Source: Vibrio bathopelagicus (GTDB lineage Bacteria; Pseudomonadota; Gammaproteobacteria; Enterobacterales; Vibrionaceae). From it: 64,000 nt of DNA. The stretch is from contig NZ_CP062501.1 of the NCBI RefSeq assembly GCF_014879975.1, positions 558,001 to 622,000 of the forward strand, given 5' to 3'. The translations under genes were made by a program, and so were the position numbers. How positions within the stretch are numbered: the stretch's first letter is position 1; every line of letters starts with the position of its first letter. This document shows, in pieces, positions 43,778 to 51,871 of the stretch. Under the pieces are notes generated by a model. It saw only the letters and a list, made by a program, of their open reading frames with translations, ran no database searches and was not told the DNA's origin.

Positions 43778-45520
43778 TTACTCTTCTGAGTTACTGGGTC
43801 TGCTATACAAGTAGCCTTGATGCAGGTTGTAGCCTAGTTGGCACAAGATATATTGTTGCCTGCGAGTCTCTACGCCTTCGTAAATCATTGTAATGTTGGA
43901 CAAGCGTCCAATTTCAGAGATGTTGAGCAGCACGGCCTGGTGATGCTCCCCAGACTCGATGTCTTTGACAAAACAACGGTCCAATTTGAGGTAAGTCGGG
44001 GAAATGATACTGATGATTTCGATGTTATTGTTTCCGGTCCCAAAATCATCCAGCGCGATAGTAATGCCCAGCTTTTTAATGTCTCTGATGTTATCGATCA
44101 CTTCACATCCATAACCGATATTTGAGTATTCGGTTATCTCAACCACAAACTCATTTGCTTCCATTGCGGCTAAGTGATGTCGAATTTTCTCGAAATTCGT
44201 TCCCACTAATGCACTTGGGCAAACATTCACACCATAAATCTCGTGGCTGTTATTGGCCTTAGCATTTTTGACGGTTTCAATCAGTAAAATCGTATGGAAA
44301 GTGAGTAGGTTGATGCGTCTCATGGTGTTGATAAAGTCCAACACACCGACATTTCGTACCCTAGACAACAGTTCGTAATACAGCACGCTACTATCTTCTG
44401 TGTTGATGATGGGCTCTTCTTCAAAAGATATGTTTTTCCAGCGAAGTATATAGACCACAAAACCTAAAATATAAGAGTGATAGAGCAGGGTGGCTAATAG
44501 CAGAGCCAACGTAACCCACAACGCGGCAATGTCGTTACTGTAGAAGGTGATGGACGCACCGCTTGGTAGTGGGGCTTGATAGATAGATTTACTGTTTTCT
44601 CCAAGGTTTAGAATGTAGTAACCATTCTTTTGGATGGAGACAGAGTCAACTAACAAAGGCAGTAACGAGTTTCGGTATCGAGCTTCAATTGAGCCTTTGG
44701 AGATCCGCACAGTAAGGTCAATGTCATGCTCAGGGTCGGTGAATCGTGAGTAAGCAAAATCAGCGCTATCGTAAAAATCATCAATCTGATCGAGTTCTAC
44801 CATCTTTGACCGTGTTTTGGATACATAACATGAACCCAAAGGAGTCGTCATCACTACAGAATCCAGATTGAGTGAGTGCCTTAACGCATGGACTGTGCCT
44901 TCGTTGTTGCAGCCGTAACTCATGACTTCTTCAGCAATTTCTTTGGTGTTTTGACTGTATTCATCTGCGATTTTCGTCGTATAAAGGATTTGGAAAAAGT
45001 AGACAACGAATAAGATAATTGAAGAAACAGTGAACACAAGTATCAAAGATCTTATCAACTCTTTTTGGTAAGCGTTGAACATCAGCTTTAACACGTCTTT
45101 GTGGCTGGGTTTGAATTGGTTGATGTTGTACTTCGGTGCAATTCGATTGGTAGAACTTTTATCAAGGTCGATGAAGTAACCGACTTTATAGAGATTCGAT
45201 ATCAGTTCATTTTTATTATTTACGTTGGCCTTTTTACATAGGCTACGATATTTCTTTCTTATCGACGCGATAATGTTTTTTAATGCGTACAAACTGAACT
45301 CCTCATCAAAATGTAATTTAAATGACTCCTCAACATCTCTAGCCGATTGAGGGTTTGATATTGATGAATGTTCTAATAAAAATTTTAGAACAAAACTCTC
45401 TTTACTATTAAGGGTTTCTTCTGATATTTTATTACTGTCCCTTTTGATATATATTTTTTCTTCATTATAAATTAGTTGCAAGCTCTCATTATTGTTATTT
45501 ATGTTGAAAGAACAGTGCAT
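43778..45520 (-). CDS. Winged-helix / transmembrane sensor / EAL phosphodiesterase fusion
   Basis: The protein has 580 residues. Residues 1-120 look like an OmpR/CadC-like winged helix (NSKESFVLKFLLEHSSIS, FSLYALKNIIASIRKKYRSL, ISNLYKVGYFID). A membrane helix at about 156-180 is followed by a periplasmic domain 181-330 with Cys204 and Cys231, possibly disulfide-linked. The second helix is at about 332-358. The EAL domain (375-580) keeps key residues: Glu383 (YYELLSR), Asn432, Glu461/464, DDFGTG (491-496), Lys512, Asp514, Glu548 and Gln568. It is therefore likely an active c-di-GMP phosphodiesterase. TAGGAG lies 7 bases before the ATG. Confidence 0.83.
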   Translation of the reverse strand: MHCSFNINNNNESLQLIYNEEKIYIKRDSNKISEETLNSKESFVLKFLLEHSSISNPQSARDVEESFKLHFDEEFSLYALKNIIASIRKKYRSLCKKANVNNKNELISNLYKVGYFIDLDKSSTNRIAPKYNINQFKPSHKDVLKLMFNAYQKELIRSLILVFTVSSIILFVVYFFQILYTTKIADEYSQNTKEIAEEVMSYGCNNEGTVHALRHSLNLDSVVMTTPLGSCYVSKTRSKMVELDQIDDFYDSADFAYSRFTDPEHDIDLTVRISKGSIEARYRNSLLPLLVDSVSIQKNGYYILNLGENSKSIYQAPLPSGASITFYSNDIAALWVTLALLLATLLYHSYILGFVVYILRWKNISFEEEPIINTEDSSVLYYELLSRVRNVGVLDFINTMRRINLLTFHTILLIETVKNAKANNSHEIYGVNVCPSALVGTNFEKIRHHLAAMEANEFVVEITEYSNIGYGCEVIDNIRDIKKLGITIALDDFGTGNNNIEIISIISPTYLKLDRCFVKDIESGEHHQAVLLNISEIGRLSNITMIYEGVETRRQQYILCQLGYNLHQGYLYSRPSNSEE

Positions 45521-46386
45521 GGCTCAACTCCTAAGCAGTCATTATTGTATTTGTGTGATTGATATGTGGTGATTGAAATTCTATTCAATCAAAGATTCCT
45601 TTCTAAAAAACATAACTAAAATGTCACGGCTTTCTATCAATATGTTGATGTTAATCCCATAAATTTGGGTTTAATGAAAGGATGTAGAGAGGTTCATTCA
45701 AAACTTGAATTTATAAATCAATGCCATTGATTTACAAGAGGTAAAGGAGATTAATCCATTTGTTCTGGTATTTATCCATTTACAACACTCAGTTTTATAG
45801 GCTTTACTTAGTTGATTAGCAAGTGCTAATTTAGGTGGTGGAGGTATTCATTGTACTTATTTAACTCGAGGATTTATTATGGTTTTTACGGATAAAGATT
45901 AATTATGAAGATTTATATAGCGTTAATTCAATCTTGTATTTAGGTGATAAATTATCCACAGTGAAGTGATAGAAATATCAGTAGTGAGCTTGTTTTCGAT
46001 TAACCTTATTTGTTAAAAGGTTGATTGTGTGTTTTTATCAGTGTCTGTTATTTTAATATGACTTATTTGTTATTGAAGGACATATTATTTTCAAGCGGGG
46101 GCTAAGGCAGTGAGGATGTGCGCTTCTAGGCGAGAGTCATTTTAAATAAGTAATTTTTTATACGAGCATTCAAGGTGAAATTGTTCAGGGTTACTGTGAA
46201 CACTGCACGTCGTAAGTATTTTTCTCAACTCTTTCTCAATTGTTCTTCGATATAATCTGATTGTTACTCATCACAACTGGTTATTTACCTCAACATAGTA
46301 AATCTAGTTCTAATACGAATATCCTCGAGATGTACTTTAACGTCGATGGTAGGGCTGTTGTATAGAAGGGTGGGAGCGAAATCCAT
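45521..46386. other. Long AT-rich intergenic region
   Basis: About 870 bases without a supported ORF. It is AT-rich with minor inverted repeats (for example AACCTT...AAGGTT near 46000). It must hold the promoter of the EAL gene. Nothing else is recognised. Confidence 0.5.
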
Positions 46387-46484
46387 CTAGCATGCGCCAT
46401 CAAGAACGACGATTTGAGGCTCTTTGTCTTGCTGATCCAACATCTGACAAAAGGTGAATAGGTGTCACTTTCAGTACATAATGA
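46387..46484 (-). pseudogene. Promoterless remnant of a prepilin 3' end, paralogous to 47307-47400
   Basis: On the minus strand the last codons read FCQMLDQQDKEPQIVVLDGAC and stop at TAG 46389-46387. The intact prepilin gene ends FCQVLYQPEKEPQIVVLDGA C. Nucleotide identity is high across about 90 bases with one deletion of about 10 bases. Upstream the remnant frame meets a stop after about 25 codons and there is no start. The copy lies 0.8 kb beyond the prepilin's end, with the outer-membrane protein gene in between. It may be a degraded duplicate or a silent donor segment. Confidence 0.75.
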
Positions 46485-46489
46485 AGAAG

Positions 46490-46521
46490 AAAGCTCCTAA
46501 TTAGGCTGACTAATAGGAGCT
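46490..46521 (-). terminator. Terminator of the outer-membrane protein gene
   Basis: AGCTCCTAATTAG and CTAATAGGAGCT pair with one bulge. On the minus strand it is followed by TTCTTCTT, about 75 bases past the stop at 46598. Confidence 0.6.
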
Positions 46522-46597
46522 CTCGATACTTTCTCTCTCTACAGCTTTCTTTTGGTAAGAAATAGAGAATTAAGGGTTTAGCAATTGAAAGCTAAAG

Positions 46598-47128
46598 CTA
46601 GAAATTGAAGCTTGCGGTAACACGTACTACATCTTCTTCAAATGGTGTTGTCCCACCTGAACCATCTGGCACCATTGCCGAATCATTGATCTTACCGTAA
46701 TCCACCGTTAAGCCAATCATGCGCCAGTTAACCGTTGTGCCTATTGAGCCATAGACGTTATCGATATTGATGTCGTTAAATGAAGCATTGTCAGATTTCA
46801 CATCCGCATTCAAATAGTTAATACCGATCTTTGGGATAATATCGAACTCGGCGATTTCAAATTTATAGCCAACGTTGGAGTATAAGCCCCATGCATCTTG
46901 TGAGTTTGGCTCATCTAAATCTACTGCTTCCGTACCTAATGAGAAACCGCCACCGACAACGATGTTGTTCGATAACTCTTTACTGTAGCCGAAGCTTGCC
47001 AGTTCTTGATTTCCGATGAAAGTCACACCAGCTTCGATAGAGTTGTCACGGCTATTTGCAAATGCAGACAGTGACATACATACCGTTGAAATTACGATAG
47101 CTGGTAAAACGAAGGTGTTCTTGTTCAT
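46598..47128 (-). CDS. Small outer-membrane beta-barrel protein
   Basis: The protein has 176 residues from the ATG at 47128. It begins with the signal peptide MNKNTFVLPAIVISTVCMSL SAFA. A longer frame to 47257 only adds an implausible hydrophobic stretch. The mature part alternates polar and aromatic residues as in an eight-stranded barrel (FGYSKELSNNIVVGGGFSLG, YGSIGTTVNWRMIGLTVDYG) and ends in Phe (VRVTASFNF), the usual assembly signal. Function unknown; porin-like, adhesin-like or structural roles are possible. It lies 178 bases downstream of the prepilin gene on the same strand. Confidence 0.8.
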   Translation of the reverse strand: MNKNTFVLPAIVISTVCMSLSAFANSRDNSIEAGVTFIGNQELASFGYSKELSNNIVVGGGFSLGTEAVDLDEPNSQDAWGLYSNVGYKFEIAEFDIIPKIGINYLNADVKSDNASFNDINIDNVYGSIGTTVNWRMIGLTVDYGKINDSAMVPDGSGGTTPFEEDVVRVTASFNF

Positions 47129-47306
47129 GATTCTCTTTCTCATTTTGTAAGGATGGAAAAAGTGTACGAAATAACGAGGCTCAAATATGAGTCGCGATAC
47201 AATCACGAATGAGCTGAACAAGAACTGACATAAAGTGAATAAAACTAACTCGAACATGAAGATGAAGGTAGGGTTTTATGTATAGCTGATAAGCGGTGAA
47301 TGTTGA

Positions 47307-47786
47307 TTAACATGCACCATCAAGGACGACGATTTGTGGCTCTTTTTCTGGCTGATACAGCACCTGACAAAAATCACCTTCAGGTAAATAGGTGTAGCTG
47401 TCAGTGTCAAAAGAGATAGCGGCTACTCGCTCTGCATTGCTGTCAGGTATGACTTCCTTGTTGATGACGTGAAGTTCAGTTTCATCAATGTTCAACAGAC
47501 GCCTTAAGGCATCGACATAAGCGATTGGGTAACCATGACAAACGTAATAGGTTTCAACCTCGGTTTTCTCGACATAGTTACATTGCCCTTCGACACCACC
47601 GATTGCAGATTTAGCGTAGATCATATCTATGCCTGTGCGTAGGTTGCCTGCCACATCGTGTATTTTACTCGCACGAGCATTTCCTTGAATGTCTAAGAAC
47701 TTGACGATGGCCGTGGCAGAAACCACCGCTAAGATTAATAAAGCGACGATAAGTTCTAAGAGAGTGAAGCCGTTTTGTTTGCTCAT
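47307..47786 (-). CDS. Type IV prepilin-like protein (MSHA/T2SS pseudopilin type)
   Basis: The protein has 159 residues from the ATG at 47786. A 6-residue leader ending in Gly precedes FTLLELIVALLILAVVSATA, the prepilin peptidase recognition site (G|F, Glu at +5) and hydrophobic helix. The C-terminus carries a cysteine pair (FCQVLY and DGAC) framing a D-region-like loop, and another pair lies in QCNYVEKTEVETYYVC. It would be processed by PilD and built into a pilus or pseudopilus. The 3' end has a partial copy at 46387-46484. No assembly genes are adjacent. Confidence 0.87.
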   Translation of the reverse strand: MSKQNGFTLLELIVALLILAVVSATAIVKFLDIQGNARASKIHDVAGNLRTGIDMIYAKSAIGGVEGQCNYVEKTEVETYYVCHGYPIAYVDALRRLLNIDETELHVINKEVIPDSNAERVAAISFDTDSYTYLPEGDFCQVLYQPEKEPQIVVLDGAC

Positions 47787-48050
47787 GTTTACCAATTATT
47801 GAATCTGATGACGGTACTTTTGGAGAGTAATCGATCTGCTAAAGTCATTACAATGAGTAGGTATAAATGTTTATTGACATATGAACTGCTTTCTCTATAA
47901 AAAATTTTAATAAACAATGGGTTAGGTTTATTTTCTTCTTGGTTGGTACAATGTAAGCCTGCGTAAGCGTTAACAAAGACATCGTCATGTTGTTTGCTAA
48001 GTAATCAAGAGCCTAACTTATTGATAAATAAATCTTTAGTTTTCTATTTA

Positions 48051-50042
48051 TCAAGCGGATAAAAATTGAATTTCGACTTCATTTGAGGGAATAGGCTTAC
48101 TGAACAAGAATCCTTGAAGATACTGGTATCCGCAGTCGATTAAGAACTCTTTCTGCGTTTTGGTCTCGACGCCTTCAGCTATCACCTTTAACCCCAATTT
48201 GTCACAGATAGCATGGGTCGCTTGGACAATCGCTTTACTTCCTTTGTGCGAACCGTGGACAAAGCTTTTATCGAGCTTAACAGTGCTAATTGGTAGGTCG
48301 TGCAACATGGATAGAGAGGAATAACCAGTGCCGAAATCGTCAAGATGAAGCTCAACACCCAGTTTGGATATATCGTTCAGCGACTGCCTAACTTCACCGT
48401 GTTTGAAAATCATTGAAGATTCGGTGATTTCAAGGGCGATGCTTTGAGGGTGGATATTATAGAAGTTAAGCATGGCCGACAGTTGTTCAGCAAAGGACGC
48501 GTGCATCTGAATACTCGAGATATTAATGCTCATCATCAGTTCACTATCAAACTCTCTATGCCATATAGATAGCTGCTTAAGGGCTGAATTGAGCACCCAC
48601 TTTCCTAGCGGTACGATCTGACCTGTTTCTTCCGCCACAGTGATGAATTCATCAGGGCCAATGTTACCGAGCTCTTTGTCTGACCATCGAAGTAGCGCTT
48701 CAAACCCTTTCACCTTGCCGTGATTGATGTTCATGATCGGCTGATAATGCAGATTAAGGTCGTCGTTTTCTAAGGCTTGAGTCAATCGATGGCGGATTTC
48801 TACTTTCCGATGCAGAACCTGCGCTAAGTTCGGCGTGAAAGTCTGGAAGCGGTTTCGACCATTCGCTTTAGCAATGTGCATTGCCATACCTGCTTGCTTC
48901 AACAATGACTCTTGATCCACGGCGTTATCAGGGAAATGTGCCGTACCAATGCTACAACCAACAGACAAGGTGCCAATGCCACTGATATGGAAGCTTCTAT
49001 TTAGTGCGTCAATAATACGCGAGCAAAGTAACGGGATGTTGTGGTTTCGACAGATGTGGGCAATCACAATGAATTCGTCGCCACCAAATCGACCTATCAT
49101 GCAGGTTTCATCAACGAGTTGTTTGAGACGCTCACCTACTTGTTTGAGCAGTTGGTCACCGACACTGTGGCCATAGGTGTCATTAACCAGTTTGAAGCCA
49201 TCAAGATCAACGAACATCAACTCAAAAGGTGAGCGATAGGCGATACTGGTTTCCAGAAGGTTGGTGATGCCACGGCGATTGTAAAGCTCAGTTAAGCAGT
49301 CGTGTTCCGCGTTGTATCTGGCCTTTATTAGCTTCTCTTTCTGTTTGGTTGTGCAAGTCAGGTTTAACAGCAGCTCACTCTTATCAAATAGCCATTTTCC
49401 CTGCACATCGAAGTGATGAGCTTTATCACCAATATGGCAGCTGACTTCTTCTAAAATCTCTCGACCTTTGCGTGCTGAAAACAACCACTGGGCGGCTATC
49501 TCTTCACTTGAAACGAAATCGGAGAGGGTGGTAAACGGCGAACCATAGTTTTGGGAAAATGCAGAGTTAGCACTTACTACTGCTCCCGATCTATCAAACA
49601 ACAGGGATAGGTTAGAGCCATCAGAACAAGCGAGGTCGTGCTTTAGGCTATCTTCTTCTGCGATGACTTGTACCAGCATTCCAGTTCGGCCGTCTGGCAA
49701 TGGGATCCCAGAAAACAAACACAGAGCCCGCTTAGCAATGTACTTGGGCGTGAAGTTCCACCATGTCTTGATGCTTTGGTTTCGCTGAAACTGTCTTTGG
49801 TATTCTTCAAGTGTGGCTTCTATCGCCTTTGACATTTCGACACTAAAGTCACGTGATGTCAGCTCAAATAAAGATTCAGACTCCCAAAGAGGAAGGGCGC
49901 TGCTGTTTGCCCAAGTTATTCTCTTCTTATCAATGTCATATATCCAAATTGGACACTGGAGATACTCGAAAGGTTGATAACTTGTCATCATATTAAACTC
50001 GGTAAACAGATATTTTGGGCGAACGAAGCCTACTGAACTCAT
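48051..50042 (-). CDS. GGDEF-EAL c-di-GMP enzyme with PAS-like N-terminus
   Basis: The protein has 663 residues, soluble. Two PAS-like regions (about 25-130 and 140-235) precede a GGDEF domain with intact GRFGGDEF (317-324) and an EAL domain starting KGFEALLRW (446-454). The EAL domain holds MSINISSIQMH, EITESS, DDFGTG, LDKSFV, AEGVET and QGFLFSKP. Both catalytic sites look competent, so it may synthesise or degrade c-di-GMP depending on its sensor. The ATG at 50042 has no good ribosome site; ATG codons 18-19 at about 49990 are alternatives. Five GATAAA repeats stand immediately upstream. Confidence 0.87.
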   Translation of the reverse strand: MSSVGFVRPKYLFTEFNMMTSYQPFEYLQCPIWIYDIDKKRITWANSSALPLWESESLFELTSRDFSVEMSKAIEATLEEYQRQFQRNQSIKTWWNFTPKYIAKRALCLFSGIPLPDGRTGMLVQVIAEEDSLKHDLACSDGSNLSLLFDRSGAVVSANSAFSQNYGSPFTTLSDFVSSEEIAAQWLFSARKGREILEEVSCHIGDKAHHFDVQGKWLFDKSELLLNLTCTTKQKEKLIKARYNAEHDCLTELYNRRGITNLLETSIAYRSPFELMFVDLDGFKLVNDTYGHSVGDQLLKQVGERLKQLVDETCMIGRFGGDEFIVIAHICRNHNIPLLCSRIIDALNRSFHISGIGTLSVGCSIGTAHFPDNAVDQESLLKQAGMAMHIAKANGRNRFQTFTPNLAQVLHRKVEIRHRLTQALENDDLNLHYQPIMNINHGKVKGFEALLRWSDKELGNIGPDEFITVAEETGQIVPLGKWVLNSALKQLSIWHREFDSELMMSINISSIQMHASFAEQLSAMLNFYNIHPQSIALEITESSMIFKHGEVRQSLNDISKLGVELHLDDFGTGYSSLSMLHDLPISTVKLDKSFVHGSHKGSKAIVQATHAICDKLGLKVIAEGVETKTQKEFLIDCGYQYLQGFLFSKPIPSNEVEIQFLSA

Positions 50043-50057
50043 GTAGTCAGTAAGCTG

Positions 50058-50087
50058 TTTATCTTTATCTTTATCTTTATCTTTATC
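50058..50087. repeat. Hexanucleotide tandem repeat (TTTATC)5 upstream of the GGDEF-EAL gene
   Basis: Five perfect units fill most of the 47-base spacer between the upstream gene's stop (50090) and the ATG at 50042. On the coding strand they read GATAAA and would encode Asp-Lys in the downstream frame if translated. Unit loss or gain would change spacing but not frame. Confidence 0.9.
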
Positions 50088-50089
50088 TT

Positions 50090-50647
50090 TTACAGGTTCA
50101 GTGAGCGGATGATTTTCGTCACCTTACCTTCCGGCGTGGTTTCGATGACATAGCCTTTCTTATCATCAAATATCTCACCATCGATAAACTGCCATCCATT
50201 CGGTTGCTCTGTTATCTCTTTAGGGAAGTCCTTATCGAACATCGAATAATTTGGATAGACAGTTTCGATGGCTTCGAACAACAGCTGAGCTTCATCTTGG
50301 TTAGTGACCACGAAGTTTTCTTTAAGACACAAGGTTAACTCTGGCAATGGTTGGGTTGTGTAAGGTTCTGTCACGGTACCCAATACACCGTTGTGTGAGT
50401 AAAAGAGGTATGAGCCACTGCTACTCTCACTGCCATCCGGTGACTTGATTGAAGGCGTGGCACTGTAGAATTCACAGCTAAAGACCATCTTCTGAATAAT
50501 GCTGCTTTGTGGTGTGACTTGAATGTCTATCCAAGCACTGACTTGTTCTTGAATCTTGTTCACTGTGTCATGTTTATTGGTGTCAGCAATAAGCGGTGTT
50601 GAGACTAAAGCTGCAGTTGTAATTAACAGTGAAAGCGATTTATTCAT
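50090..50647 (-). CDS. Exported hypothetical protein
   Basis: The protein has 185 residues with a signal peptide (MNKSLSLLITTAALVSTPLIAD). The mature part has a cysteine pair (FSCEFYSA and LTLCLKENF) likely to form a periplasmic disulfide, and it ends GYVIETTPEGKVTKIIRSLN L. No family is recognised. It precedes the GGDEF-EAL gene by 47 bases on the same strand, so the two may be co-transcribed and the protein may modulate that enzyme or simply share its promoter. Confidence 0.7.
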   Translation of the reverse strand: MNKSLSLLITTAALVSTPLIADTNKHDTVNKIQEQVSAWIDIQVTPQSSIIQKMVFSCEFYSATPSIKSPDGSESSSGSYLFYSHNGVLGTVTEPYTTQPLPELTLCLKENFVVTNQDEAQLLFEAIETVYPNYSMFDKDFPKEITEQPNGWQFIDGEIFDDKKGYVIETTPEGKVTKIIRSLNL

Positions 50648-51134
50648 CTTAAAGAGGGCCCTGTGTCGAAGTGGTGGTTGTCTAATAATGAGTCAATCCA
50701 TTAGTTGGGCGAATGTTACGTTAAGAACTTATCTCTTAACAGGGTTTATCGTGTGCTCAATAATGGAAAATACTGGAGCATTAAATAAGTAATCGATTTC
50801 TTTTGATTTACTCATCAGATCGTTGGTTTATTAGGCTGATAAGTTGTTACTTTATAGTGTTATTCACTGGTGTGAGTTTAGTGCGCGGATGGTTTGTTTG
50901 ATGGGAATTTGTAAACGCCTTAAATGTAAGTGCGCGTAAGAAAATAAAGCAAATGTAAGCATTGGGTAATTCTGTAAAGCCCCAAAGTGATTTCCCCCGT
51001 TTGGTAGAACCTACCTAAACTCAGGCACACGGGTCGCTGAGCGACGTATTTTGTAAACGTGTATGTACAAAAGTGATTACAATGTTTTGCGTACGGTAAA
51101 CTCAAGGCTCTAATAACAACATTGATGATATATG
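50648..51134. other. Intergenic region upstream of the response regulator
   Basis: About 490 bases between divergent genes. No ORF with a good start, no repeat and no recognised RNA. It holds the promoters of both flanking genes. Confidence 0.4.
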
Positions 51135-51174
51135 ACCAGTATATATACTGCCCTCGCTTTTAATAAATACTGGT
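51135..51174. promoter_or_regulatory. Inverted repeat overlapping the response regulator's ribosome site
   Basis: ACCAGTAT (51135-51142) pairs with ATACTGGT (51167-51174). The right arm contains the GGT of the GGTGA ribosome site, so it could be an RNA hairpin limiting translation or a protein-binding site. Confidence 0.45.
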
Positions 51175-51181
51175 GATAGGA

Positions 51182-51871
51182 ATGTCGAAAACCAAAGTGC
51201 TCATTGTCGAAGATGACCAAGAGATCGCTCGTTTAACGACGCTTTATCTTGAAGCGGAAGGTTACAATGTCAGCGTTGTTCATGATGGGAATTTAGCGCT
51301 TGAAGCGATTCGTAATACTGAACCTGATCTTGTTCTGTTAGATCTGATGCTACCCGGCTTGAGTGGTGCTCAAATTTGCCGCCAGGCTCGTGAGTTCTAC
51401 AACGGAATCATCTTGGTGCTTACCGCTTCAGCGGACGAGATGAGCGAAGTTAGCCTATTTAAATTTGGTGCAGACGACTACGTTACTAAGCCTATTCGCG
51501 GCCACGCACTTTTAGCTCGCATTGAGGCTTTGTTGCGCAGAGCGTCACCTACGGTTGGTATAACGGATACTGGCACTGAAAAACAGTGTGATATTGTCAT
51601 TAATAATACGGCGCAAAGTGCCACGTTATATGGGCAAAATCTCAAGCTGACCTCGGCTGAATTTGAAATTCTAAACCTTCTTGTTAATAACGTCTGTCAG
51701 GTCGTGACTCGAGATCAGTGCTGTCAGTTATTTAGAGGGATTGATTACGCGTTTAATGACCGCTCGATTGACATGCGAGTTTCAGGTTTACGCCGTAAGC
51801 TGCGTATGCACGCAAAAGACAAACAGTTGATCCGCACGGTTCGCAACAAGGGGTATATGCTGGTTGCGTAA
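51182..51871 (+). CDS. OmpR-family response regulator
   Basis: The protein has 229 residues from the ATG at 51182 (GGTGA 5 bases upstream; a GTG at 51173 is possible). The receiver domain shows VLIVEDDQEIARLTTLYLEA, phosphoacceptor Asp in DLVLLDLMLPGLSG, the conserved Thr in LVLTAS and Lys in DDYVTKPI. The C-terminal winged helix includes LKLTSAEFEILNLLVNN and DRSIDMRVSGLRRKL. It overlaps the start of the histidine kinase gene by 8 bases, making a cognate pair. The layout recalls RstA/RstB; the genes controlled are unknown. Confidence 0.92.
   Translation: MSKTKVLIVEDDQEIARLTTLYLEAEGYNVSVVHDGNLALEAIRNTEPDLVLLDLMLPGLSGAQICRQAREFYNGIILVLTASADEMSEVSLFKFGADDYVTKPIRGHALLARIEALLRRASPTVGITDTGTEKQCDIVINNTAQSATLYGQNLKLTSAEFEILNLLVNNVCQVVTRDQCCQLFRGIDYAFNDRSIDMRVSGLRRKLRMHAKDKQLIRTVRNKGYMLVA

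Noticed and set aside
45521..46386. Possible integron or mobile element in the long AT-rich gap
   Set aside because: No integrase, attachment-site repeats or terminal inverted repeats could be found there.
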